This document shows, in pieces, positions 1 to 9,389 of a DNA stretch of 64,000 bases. The number at the start of each line of letters is the position of its first letter. Position 1 is the stretch's first letter. The DNA lies in NCBI GenBank assembly GCA_002591725.1, contig NJAL01000003.1, positions 267,125 through 331,124 on the forward strand, written 5' to 3'. The translations under genes were made by a program, and so were the position numbers. The notes under the pieces are model-generated. The model did no database searches, was not told where the DNA came from, and saw only the letters and a list, made by a program, of their open reading frames with translations. This DNA comes from Candidatus Didemnitutus mandela. GTDB taxonomy: Bacteria > Verrucomicrobiota > Verrucomicrobiia > Opitutales > Opitutaceae.

Positions 1-1612
1 GCAGCTTGACGCCGGCCAGGATTTCGGTGGGGCTGGCATGGTACCAAAAGTTGGTGTCGCGCGCGGCGACTTTGTCGGCGATTGCGCAGACTACACTAGC
101 GTCGAGGTAGACGTTTTTCTTTGCGTCGTAGAAGGCGGGAATCGGAACGCCCCACGAACGCTGGCGGCTGATGCACCAATCGGGTCGCGACTCGACGGCG
201 CTGCGGATGCGGGCTTCGCCCCAGGCGGGAATCCAGCCTTGCACCTTGGCAATCTTGGTGATTTCGGCGAGCGCAGTCTGGCGGGCACCAGATTTGTCGA
301 GAGAGACAAACCACTGGTCGACGGCGCGAAAGATGATTGGTGTCTTTGAGCGCCAACAGTGCGGGTATTGGTGCTCGTAACGCTGCTTGGCGAGGAGGGC
401 TCCGGAGACGTCGAGCTTCTTCAGTATGGCGATATTAGCTGGCGAGGTTTTCTTGATTCCTAGATCTCCGACGGATTCGAGCGTGTTCAGTCCCACAAGA
501 TCGGGAGGTACCTTGCTATCGTCGAGGTATTTGCCGTCACTGCCGACCGGACAGTAGATTTCCAAACCGTATTTGAGGCCAGTCTGATAATCTTCGTCGC
601 CGTGGCCGGGCGCGGTGTGAACGCAACCCGTGCCGCTGTTAGTTGTGACGTAGTTGGCGAGGACGATTGGCGAGGCGCGGTCGATGAACGGGTGGCGGGT
701 GGTGAGTTTTTCCAGTTTCGCTCCGGGAAAAGTCTGCACTACAGCAGGCTGGCTCTCGAACTTCGCTGCTGACGCAACGGATCCGAGTAACGCCTTCGCG
801 ACAATGATGCGCTCGGTACCGAGGTCGGCAACGACATAATCGACTTCCGGATGCAGGGCGATTGCAAGATTGGCAGTAATGGTCCAGGGCGTGGTTGTCC
901 AAATGACGATGGAAAGCTGTTTGCCGGTGGGTAGGCCAAACTTTGCTGCCTCATCGGTTGGGACAGGGAATCTTACCCAGATTGAGAGCGAGACGTGATT
1001 TTTGTATTCGACCTCTGCTTCGGCGAGCGCGGTTTCGAACGGAATTGACCAATATACGGGCTTCTTGCTCCGGTAGACGATGCCTTTTTCCACAAAGACA
1101 GCGATGGTGCGAAGAATGTCGGCCTTGTAGGCGGGTGTCTTGGTTTTGTATTCGTGGTCCCAGTCGGCGAGAATGCCGATGCGTTTGAACTGGGCAGCTT
1201 GTTTTGCGATCCAGGTTTCAGAAAACGCATCGCACTTCGCGCACAGTTCGGGTATCGTGAGATTGAGTTTTTCCTCCTGTACCTTGCGCGAGACCTTTTG
1301 TTCGATGGGCAGGCCATGGCAGTCCCAACCAGGGACATAGGGCGTGCGGTAGCCGCGCATCGATTTGTAGCGATTGATGATGTCCTTGAGAGTCTTGTTA
1401 AGTGCAGTGCCGATATGGACGTCCCCATTGGTGAAAGGCGGGCCGTCGTGCAGGACAAAAACAGGCGCGGCGGTGCGGTTTTTCTGGATGCGCTGAAACA
1501 ACTGAGTCTTTTCCCAATGTGCGACGCGGGCTGGCTCGCGTCGCACGAGGTTGGCGCGCATTGGAAAATCGGTTTTCGGGAGGAGGAGTGTGTTTTTGAG
1601 TTCCTGTGCCAT
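1..1612 (-). CDS. ileS: Isoleucyl-tRNA synthetase, N-terminal 537 residues (runs off the window)
   Basis: Class I aminoacyl-tRNA synthetase that charges tRNA-Ile in the cytoplasm. The frame opens at an ATG at 1612 and stays open without a stop to base 1, so the C-terminal half lies outside the window. The catalytic HIGH motif reads HIGT (residues 66-69) within a GPPFTNGDVHIGT block, and GWDCHGLPIE follows at about residues 96-105. An editing-domain motif WTTTPWT lies near residue 243, and a second block reads SRQRSWGVPIP near residue 495. The KMSKS loop would be beyond the edge. No frameshift was seen, so the visible part looks functional. Being essential, it is a plausible survivor beside a heavily eroded region. 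Confidence 0.93.
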   Translation of the reverse strand, partial: MAQELKNTLLLPKTDFPMRANLVRREPARVAHWEKTQLFQRIQKNRTAAPVFVLHDGPPFTNGDVHIGTALNKTLKDIINRYKSMRGYRTPYVPGWDCHGLPIEQKVSRKVQEEKLNLTIPELCAKCDAFSETWIAKQAAQFKRIGILADWDHEYKTKTPAYKADILRTIAVFVEKGIVYRSKKPVYWSIPFETALAEAEVEYKNHVSLSIWVRFPVPTDEAAKFGLPTGKQLSIVIWTTTPWTITANLAIALHPEVDYVVADLGTERIIVAKALLGSVASAAKFESQPAVVQTFPGAKLEKLTTRHPFIDRASPIVLANYVTTNSGTGCVHTAPGHGDEDYQTGLKYGLEIYCPVGSDGKYLDDSKVPPDLVGLNTLESVGDLGIKKTSPANIAILKKLDVSGALLAKQRYEHQYPHCWRSKTPIIFRAVDQWFVSLDKSGARQTALAEITKIAKVQGWIPAWGEARIRSAVESRPDWCISRQRSWGVPIPAFYDAKKNVYLDASVVCAIADKVAARDTNFWYHASPTEILAGVKL

Positions 1613-2828
1613 CGACAAGATAAAAAGCCTAGACGCTACTTCGGAGAGAAGGCGAGTCAAGGGGGGATCAGAGTCAAAAATTCCGGAATTTTAGGCGCGA
1701 AACCTGATGGTTTTTTTGCGAGCTGAAACCCATTTTTGAATACAGCGTGGCAACAAGCAAGGAGGTAGTCGCTGTCATTGGTAGCCGATAGATAGGCCGG
1801 TGCTTTCCGCTTTGCAGCGGTTGAGCGGCTTCAGAAAACATTCGTGGCCGAGGTTATATTTTATATTGAAGGATTGTGTGAGATCAGAAGGTGTAGTTGG
1901 CAAACGCAGACTTGCCTTGCGCGCCGAGCAGCTTGCAAAGATCTGGAGAAATGTGGTCCAAGAGGGCCGCGGTCGATATAGTTTGAGTTTGGGCGTTCTC
2001 CGATTGGTGCATGCCTTTTGCGAAAACGGCTAGCCCGATGTGCCCCCGTCGGGGGCCTGGTCTGGAAGAATGCTGGACGAAGAAAGTGCTCAGTATCTGT
2101 AGACGTTTCGGCGAGGACAGAAACCAAAATCATCGAGCGGATACGTAACCTGGTCGCGATTTATAACTTAGAAAGAGTGAAAGAGTGCGATTAGAGGCTG
2201 ATGCGGCACATGTTAGTGATCGACGTAAGAGGATGCTCGCCAAATTTCCCAAAAGTCAAGGCGGCAAGACCGTCGGCAAGAAGGGCGAGTGGCACAGCGT
2301 CGAATTCGTCGGATTTGGACTACGTTACCGTGCTGCGAGACCACTTGCTACGGCGGTCCGGAAATGATTTTTTTGTTTTGGCGTTGAGCTATGCGGTTTC
2401 GGATGGCAGCGCGATAGCGAGAGCATCAGTCATGGTTTGTAGGCTTTCGTGAAGTGACCCGGTGGCGGAACGCCGGCGAATTTGCCGTGGACACCTCGTT
2501 CTGCAGCCTTGATTTGCAAGGTACGCAGGATGGATCCGCAGGCTATTTGGGTTTCCTTGGGGTGCTTCAAAAATAGCCATCAGACCATTTTTTAGCTCAG
2601 ATATTCAGATAGAGTGTTGTTCCAAAGGGTTCGCAGGCCGTCTGTGCGGCCCGGTGTCAGTGGACTATGGACTATACACTTCCTCGAAATCGTAGTGGGG
2701 AGTAAGGTCGACGCTGCTGCCGCGAACCGTCAGATGGCGCTCTCGCATTTGCCGGCGAGGAAAAATATATGTTATTGTTAAATCAGTGAGTTACTGACTG
2801 CGCGCGTGAACCATGAACGACACGCCGG
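1613..2828. other. No gene recognised; probably eroded DNA
   Basis: Only short, unconvincing open frames occur on both strands, none with a motif I recognise. By analogy with the rest of the window this is most likely one or two genes decayed beyond recognition. Confidence 0.5.
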
Positions 2829-3089
2829 GTGCATGATATGGTTTTCCCCCGGCCAGTTCTGGCCGATGTGCCCTGGCGGAAGCTAGCAGCGTCTTTCCGC
2901 GAAGACGCGGGAGATATCCCCCCCGGATTTTTCGAAGGAGATCCGGATTCGAGCCTGCCGGATATCTACCTCCGCTTTCGGGACGCGTTCAAGCGTTCCT
3001 CGATGGAACTAATGGCACAGCCCTATGCCGCGAATATCTTGCAGATGCGATCTTGCAATTCCTTCTGGGAACGACAAGACAAGGAATAG
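2829..3089 (+). CDS. Unrecognised 86-residue open frame, possibly a gene fragment
   Basis: I do not recognise this product. The frame is soluble and acidic, with a stretch PPGFFEGDPDSSLPD near residue 31, and no signal peptide or membrane segment. It could be the N-terminal remnant of a larger gene, since no coherent continuation is visible after the stop. Composition looks more protein-like than the surrounding shadow frames, but that is a weak argument. Confidence 0.25.
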   Translation: MHDMVFPRPVLADVPWRKLAASFREDAGDIPPGFFEGDPDSSLPDIYLRFRDAFKRSSMELMAQPYAANILQMRSCNSFWERQDKE

Positions 3090-3268
3090 ATCGGAGAAGA
3101 TAAAGGCAAAACAGAGCTGGCGGCCTTTGGGAAGCTAATGGATGTGGGTATCAGGGGTAGTAAGCGGGAGAGTAGTGGAAGATTCGACGCGGAAGGCTGG
3201 GGGATACGGCCTTGCTAAATTTTGGGCTGTGTGCTACGGACCTGTTCATTTTTTTGTTCTCTTTTTTT

Positions 3269-3991
3269 ATGAATTCTGTTTTGTTTATTACTATTGCTGT
3301 TACCGGCTTGATTGTGGCTTTTTTTCATGCAGCAATCCCGACACATTGGCTTCCTTTTGTGCTGGTGGCGCGGGCACGAGGATGGAGCCGGACGCGCGCG
3401 CTATGGGTTGCGATGTTTGCGGGGCTGGGACACGTGCTGCTGACCAGTTTGTTGGGGCTGCTGACAGCGTGGTTCGGCTTTAAATTGAACGAGAAAGCCA
3501 GCCGACAGTTTCCGTGGATCATTGGCAGCGTATTGATGATAATCGGCCTGTTTTATCTCTGGCTCCACTTTAGGAGGCGTAAGCCTTTGCATCACCATGG
3601 GCCGGGCAGCCCGAGTCAATACAGACATGAATGCGGGCACAGCCATTGGGGCCAGTGGGGCCAGAGGTTGAAGGACAGCAATCTCGCTGCGACTGGGAAA
3701 AGTGAGTGGGCCGTGATTACGGGTCTTTTTTTTATGCTGGCCCTTTTACCGTGCGAGGCGCTTTTTCCTATTTATTTTTCTGGCGTGCAGTTTGGATGGT
3801 TCGGTTTCTTGGTGTTGAGCGCCATACTTGCGGTGAGTGCGCTGGCGGGAACGCTGGTTTTTACTTGGCTGACGCTCGCCGGGCTGCAGCGCTTTTCGAT
3901 CGAGCATTTCGAGAAAAACGAGGCTGCTTGGCTGGGCGCAACTTTCTTCGTGCTGGGTGCGCTCGCGATAGTTATCGAGCGTGGGCATTGA
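3269..3991 (+). CDS. Small polytopic membrane protein with a His-rich loop; possible metal/solute transporter
   Basis: A 240-residue integral inner-membrane protein with about six hydrophobic segments. The ATG at 3269 is preferred because it starts directly before the first membrane segment; the frame extends upstream to 3212. Segment one contains an H-A-A-I-P-T-H pattern, and a polar loop in the middle carries clustered histidines (HHH, HECGHSHW). Such His patterns occur in RcnA/NicO/UreH-type and TauE/SafE-like exporters, so metal-ion movement is a reasonable but unproven guess. The C-terminal half contains LLPCEALFPIYF, typical of a re-entrant or conserved membrane motif. No frameshift is visible, and it stands alone in an eroded area, which suggests selection keeps it. 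Confidence 0.65.
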   Translation: MNSVLFITIAVTGLIVAFFHAAIPTHWLPFVLVARARGWSRTRALWVAMFAGLGHVLLTSLLGLLTAWFGFKLNEKASRQFPWIIGSVLMIIGLFYLWLHFRRRKPLHHHGPGSPSQYRHECGHSHWGQWGQRLKDSNLAATGKSEWAVITGLFFMLALLPCEALFPIYFSGVQFGWFGFLVLSAILAVSALAGTLVFTWLTLAGLQRFSIEHFEKNEAAWLGATFFVLGALAIVIERGH

Positions 3992-4032
3992 TAGAGATGA
4001 TCGTTTCTAACAGGACTGCTTTTTAGCGTGTT

Positions 4033-5120
4033 TTTTTAGACCTCGATCCCTTTCATGACGAACGCGACGTGTTCGAAAGCTATGACGTTGTTGAATGGGA
4101 TCCTTTTGAAGGCGATAAGATCGGTATAGTTGCCGTGGCTGCGGTGGTCGACCTTTTCCGGTTGGGCGCCCAGCCAAAGCACTATCGGCGGCGTGCACGG
4201 TGTTGGCTTGGGTGGCTTGCATAAGTGTCGTAACCTACTTCGCCAGGCAATAAAAATTGTTTCGCGTTCCAACTATTGGGGTAGGGGCCGGGTTCGGTAC
4301 CGTAGGCGAGTGTGGTGCCAAGTGAGGGCTAGCTTTTTGAAAGCTTTCGTGCTGGAGGAGGCCGGGCTTTGAGCTCCTTTTCGATGATTTCCCGGATAAT
4401 GCTAGCTTATGCTAGCTTAGCGTGTTCGCTGAGGATATAGTCGTCGTTGTAGATGTCGAAGACGAGGCGAGCTCCGTGTCACTTGGCGAATTTTAGGTCT
4501 TCGTCGTCAATCAAACTGCTGTACTCGACGGAGACGGCAACGGCGATTTCATGTTTTCGATCCTGTGGGCTTGGGGCAGCCGACTTTGCGGCCCCACATG
4601 GCCGGCTTAGTCGATGGCGGTCTTGGTTTCCTCGAGGGAATATTGCGAGGCGCGCTAGCGGATTCTTCTTCAAAAAGAACGCCTTGGCCAGAACCTTGAT
4701 CGCGTTGGTGTCGTATTTAGTGTTTTTGCGAGCTTTTTTAGTTCCTAAATGCATTGGCTATTCCGTTGATTCTGTCGAAGCGAAGATAAGACGTCATACC
4801 ATTGATATTGCCATGCTTGCTGGTGGCACTTGGAACTGGACTACATGCTGAGCATGCTCGGGGCCCCCCCGGGCACGGAACCGGAGTCGATGGCATGTTT
4901 CAGGGCGAAGTAGACGTAGCTGTCGGCTTCCCACATTGAGAATGGTGGCGAATCAGGCTTCGAGTGTGTAGCGAGCGGGTCGGTTCAGACCAGCGCCATC
5001 TCCTTTGGGTTTCGGGTTGTTTAAAAACCACGGCAACGTTACTTCGAAAACTAAACCAGCGGGAGAGGTGGGTCCCAGTTTCAAGCAGCTGCTGTGGAAC
5101 AAGATCAAACGTAGCAACAA
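4033..5120 (-). pseudogene. Amidohydrolase (prolidase/imidazolonepropionase-like) remnant
   Basis: Read on the minus strand across several frames, the order of family motifs is preserved. The order is a TLEA-FATILNVGS stretch near 4970, an AIDSGSVPGPRM-like stretch near 4870, SKHGNINGM near 4810, KYDTNAIKVLA near 4700, VEYSSLIDDEDLKFAK near 4500 (the VDSIEHG...LDDE region of the family), then FDIYNDDYIL, an NSWNAKQF-like stretch near 4265, and finally NYTDLIAFKRIPFNNV...EHVAFVMKG near 4050. Stops and frameshifts separate them. The ancestor was probably a secreted or cytoplasmic metal-dependent amidohydrolase of the Xaa-Pro dipeptidase group. It is not expected to make a product. Confidence 0.75.
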
Positions 5121-5129
5121 ATCGAGAGG

Positions 5130-5770
5130 CTAAGGCTGGTCAAACTTTGGCTGCCCGGTGGCATGGGCGGAGAGCTGGAAAAGTGGAATGAACAGTCTCG
5201 GCATGTTTTCCTCACTAGCTTCTGGGCCTCTGTCGGCGACGGTAACTTTTAAAGCGTCAAGTTGCTGGGCGAGAGCTTGGGGCTGATGATTGGTGCCGAC
5301 TCCCTTGGTGAGTGCTGGAAGGTTTGCCCAAGGTTTTTTTACTAAAATTTTCTGTGCGTTGAGGGCGACGTGGTCGAGGATGTCGTGGATGAGACTGGCC
5401 ATGCGTTCTTCTTCGCCGAGCAGGCCGTCGATCAACTTGCGTTTGTGTGGTTAGTTTCTCGCCGCCCTCCTCGGAGGGCGGCGAGGGGGATTTTGAGATT
5501 GTGCGAGGGAAACGCCGAGAAGGCGTCTTTTAAATTGAACGGCCATCTTGGCTATCTCCTTGGCCGAGCTGGCTGCATGTTGATCTGGTCGGCGGACTTT
5601 AGTTGCAGGTACTAGCGGCTGATTACGGCGACGAGTGTTGCGAGAATGAAGATCACAAAGCCGACGGGTATGAACAGCTAGCAGCGAATGGTGCGGGCGA
5701 TTTCGGTGTTTTTGAGCTGTTTTTCTCGGAGGAGGAGGTTTAGCTCTATCTCACATCTTCCCGTTACATA
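5130..5770 (-). pseudogene. Probable sensor histidine kinase remnant
   Basis: A membrane segment (LFIPVGFVIFILATLVAVISR near 5650) follows a helical stretch LLLREKQLKNTEIARTI. That is the layout of TPR/7TMR sensor kinases just before their kinase core. A longer open piece at 5130-5435 contains EEERMASLIHDILDHVALNAQKI, which resembles a HisKA_3-type phosphoacceptor helix around a histidine. Stops break the frame and no ATPase domain can be followed. The assignment rests on layout and a short motif, so it is tentative. Confidence 0.4.
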
Positions 5771-5779
5771 TTTATCGTT

Positions 5780-7088
5780 GAGGGCGGAGACCTGCTAAAC
5801 CGGTTCGTTCGCTAAAGGCGGCCTGATTTTCATCCAGCAGTTTGCTGACTTCCATTGGTAGGTGCTTTTTGAAATGGTCTTTAGCTTGGTCGGCTTGCAC
5901 GAGAATGTTGTAGCAGGCAAGTTGTGTGGGCTTTTTGGCGACGTCGGCAATGCGGTTTGTGACGGTTCCGAGGTCGGCTTTGTTCATATCTAGCAGTTCC
6001 GACGCGAAGCTCAGATAGGAATGCTGGGCGCCATTGTTGGCGCGATGTGTGGCAACTTCCTGAAGGGCGTTCGTGATATCAGAGATTGTGAGAGTGAAAA
6101 TGGTGTTGGCAGAGGCCAACCGTGCTAACCGATATTTTGTCGCTGCTGTTGTTTCCTCCATAATGAAGTAGGAAGTGATAGAGAGATTATTGATGATGTA
6201 GTTTCCTTGTGTAATTAGCTGCATGGCGCAGCTTGCCAATCAAATTGGCTCGGAGGTGTCCGGTGCAACGGAGCGGAAGCTCTATTGATAAAAACTTCCC
6301 AATTTAATCCGTTCCAGGCGATGCGATTCGTTTGGCTGGATCTGTCGCTGGAAACTCCGGAATAGATCGATGGTATCGAATCGCTTCCCATATTTACTTC
6401 GATAACGTGGTTCGCAAACGCTGTTGCTGTGAAAAAATATAGATAGAACCTCAAGTTGAAACCTATGGCGCTGTTTGCGCTGGACGCCGCAGCGTTGCTG
6501 CCTCGAACCGACTAAGTGAAGGATACTGACGGAGACGCAAGGCCATGCTGCTACCGCTGTTCGTATCGGTTTAATTATTGGAGTTTGGGAAAAATCCCAA
6601 AAATCAACTGTTCTTGTGCTTTGCCGCCAATGGCGATGATGGTCCCGTTGTCGTTTGCTGTGGATGCGACTGAATAGGTGATTCTGTTGAAGAGGAAAAT
6701 GCTGTTGAACGTTTGATTACTCAGCGAAGTCAGCCGATCTTGCCGTTTGGCAAGATCGAAATTATAGCTATCGAGATCGGAAAAACTCTTGGCTGGATCG
6801 CTCACCTAGTGTCTTCAGCTTGAAGACATACACCGTTTAGCGCTTTGCCTGCGATGTCTTGCGTCTGGAAAAGAGGTAGCGTTGCCAAGATTGCTTCCAA
6901 GGGCGCTTTCCCGGTGGGGCAGCGGCGAACTTCATCGAGACAGCTAGGCTATCGGCATTGTCCGACTGATTGACAGTTTTTGATTCACTTGAGAACCGAG
7001 TTAGGTTGGTCTGGATCGAGCGGTTGGATGCGGCTAGATTATTTTCCGCGAGCGTGGCCGCGGAATTGATATTGATGGTGGTAGCCAT
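5780..7088 (-). pseudogene. fliC: Flagellin remnant
   Basis: Flagellin is the secreted filament subunit of the flagellum. The N-terminal D0/D1 region starts at an ATG at 7088: MATTININSAATLAENNL, then QTNLTRFSSESKTVNQ and DNADSLAVSMK. The C-terminal D1/D0 region is in one frame near 5900-6100: ITNALQEVATHRANNGAQ, SFASELLDMNKADLG and ACYNILVQADQA. The centre is broken by stops and frame changes, and conserved positions are altered (for example the usual glycines after the LSSG-like site). No other flagellar gene is visible in the window. Motility through this gene is lost. Confidence 0.85.
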
Positions 7089-7254
7089 GAATCTTCCATG
7101 ACTGTTGGATTGCGGTTTTCTGTGCCGCAAATGCACGGGCGTGTAAGCGGCTAACTGCATCACGCCAAACGATGTGGAACGCAGACAGCTACGGGCTTGC
7201 CAGGAAGAATCTGTAGATCTGTAGAGAATTTAAAAATTTCGATGATTGTTATCT

Positions 7255-8085
7255 CTCCGATTTACCAACCAGCGAGCGCTTCTCAGAACGAAGCTGCAGA
7301 AGCGATGTGTGAGTTTGGCATGGTCGCAAATGCCGGACGAGATAGGCGCGGCTAGGATATTGGAGCTCCTCCAACTTAGAAATAACCGCTTCACGGTCGT
7401 AAGTGACATTGGAAGTGTTGCAGCTGAAAGGCCAGATCGACGGAGGCCGAGGGTGGCGCAGGAAGGAAGCCTTACTCGGCAAAAGCGAAAGACTGACAGT
7501 ACCCGAATTGATGATGCGAGAGCCCCCCACCCAAAGTACGATCGAACGGCTGGTAGGTATGGCCGACAATCAACAAATTGTAATCTACCGTGCCGAAGAG
7601 GGCCGCTACCTTTTCATTAGGTTGGTCCGATGTCAGACCTTGGCCGTCGTCGTACTCCGGTGACACATGGGCTACGAGGACACGCGAGCGGTCGATCAGC
7701 ATTGTTCGTGTTCGCAAAAGAAGTTGGCGCAGCTAATTTAGATGACTTTCTGTTGTGACCGTGCCTTTTATCCAAATGAAAGTCTGGGTAACTTCCAGAA
7801 AGCGGGAAAGGAGCTATGGATTTTCAGTGACTTTAAAGATGTCCGGTTTCCCCAGTCGCCGAGAGACACATAGCGATCGATATTACTGCGAAAAAATGGA
7901 CATGTAGAAAACTACGAAGACGGTGCAAGGACGCTGAGTGGACCGGGGCTAATAGCAGCCAAGTATTCCAAAGATCCAATAGCTGTCCAATGCTGCCTCG
8001 GATATGGAGCATAGAGCAAAGCTGTCTCAAGGACGATCGAGTTGCCGTGGATGCCGGAGAGAAGCAGGGATGTGCATGCTAATTC
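7255..8085 (-). pseudogene. Calcineurin-like metallophosphoesterase (YfcE/MJ0936-type) remnant
   Basis: Minus-strand pieces preserve family order. An N-terminal IHGNSIVLETAL near 8050 corresponds to the DIHGN metal motif. DYNLLIVGHTYQPFDR near 7560 corresponds to the GHTH metal motif with the last His changed to Tyr. GGSRIINSGTVSLS in another frame matches the usual NPGSVG stretch, and YDREAVISKLEE sits near the C-terminus. Stops and frameshifts separate the blocks, so it should not be active. Confidence 0.65.
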
Positions 8086-8309
8086 TATTTTAACTTTATT
8101 ATCATCAGCAAAAACACCGTATCAAAACGAAAGATTCGCGGAAATTTTCCGATCAATGCGCCGTATTCGTTAAAAACCTCGTGGGGAGCTTGACGTTATT
8201 TCACGGCCAGTTCGAGCGGTTGTTCGTGCAATTTAAATATGGGGCTTCTTCGCTGAAAACAATGCAGCGCCTAGTCGTTCGGGAATAGCACGACTAGCTG
8301 GTCGAATTT

Positions 8310-9130
8310 GTCCCTACCGAAACTCACGCCAAGTGGCGGCTGTGGTGCTGCTCGGGTTTTTTAACAACGAGTGTGTTGCTCGATCAACTGGAGCACAGTC
8401 TGCTGCGTGAGCATAAAGTTGCGAATTGGCTTTGTATTCGCTTTGCAGGCGCGATTGCACGGTTTCGAATTGCAGCGTGCCGACGGTTGCTAGCAGCGTG
8501 GATTTTTGGAGCGCGTTGCGCGCATTAAGCAGAAAGTACAACCCCTTATTGCAGCAATTATTAGAGACCGGAGCGGTTATTTCTTTGCTTGGCGGGTACT
8601 TTATGTTGCTGATGTAAGTGAAGATTTTTGAGAAGAAACTCAGAATTTTGTCGTAGCCGATAGAGCGGTACGTCGTGAGCGTATGGCCGATGCCGAAGTT
8701 ACTGTGATGTGAGTGACGATGTTGATGACGTCGCTGGGCCAAGATTCATCGACGGTTTCGCGTTACTTGTCGAGAATTTTGTGCGACAGCTAGAAACGCA
8801 TTTATTTGCTCGTGCGCTGATGCGTTACGACCATACTCCCCTCGGACTTGCTCGAGCACACGTGCAGAAAGGCGGCGAGATCGTAATTTTGGGATCCATC
8901 TTCGCTTAAATCTTGAAAATGAAACAGGGAAGATTCGGATCGTTGACCGACGCTTTGTACGCGGCCTTCGGTTCCCTCCGGCGCGCTGGGTACGGTAATA
9001 TTGGCCGAGCGGCGCCAAAGTGCTTGCTCAGGTGGCGGGCGATGTCAAACGGCGCGGGTAGGTGGTCAAATGAGCGCACCAACCGGAGGACCGCCCGGTG
9101 CTCGTGACGATGTCGGAGAGCGAATACCTG
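8310..9130 (-). pseudogene. prfC: Peptide chain release factor 3, C-terminal half remnant
   Basis: RF3 is the GTPase that recycles RF1/RF2 after termination. On the minus strand the C-terminal domains are readable in pieces: VDESWPSDVINIVTHI, SNFGIGHTLTT and LLATVGTLQFETVQSRLQSEYKA, the last matching the VGxLQFEVVxxRLxxEY hallmark of RF3. I could not find the GTP-binding domain: the sequence just upstream is unrelated and leads into an M16 peptidase remnant. The gene therefore seems both frameshifted and deleted at its 5' half. RF3 is dispensable in many bacteria. Confidence 0.7.
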
Positions 9131-9389
9131 TGCTGCTATCTCTTGCTCGCCGGGTAGTTTGCAAAAAACCGTGCCATGAGAGGCGCGCTTTTCGTGAAAT
9201 GAAGAACATTTTCCTCGTGAGGCTTTTTCTTTTCAGCCTTGGCGGGGATGCAGGTTACTTTGTTCAGGTGGATGGAATAGGGCGGAATAGAGATGTTGCT
9301 TGGCGAGGACCGGTCAGTTCTTCGGTGGCAATAGAATTTGGTGCTACTCATGTGAGAACGATTTCAATTAAGGTGTTCTGGAAATTCTA

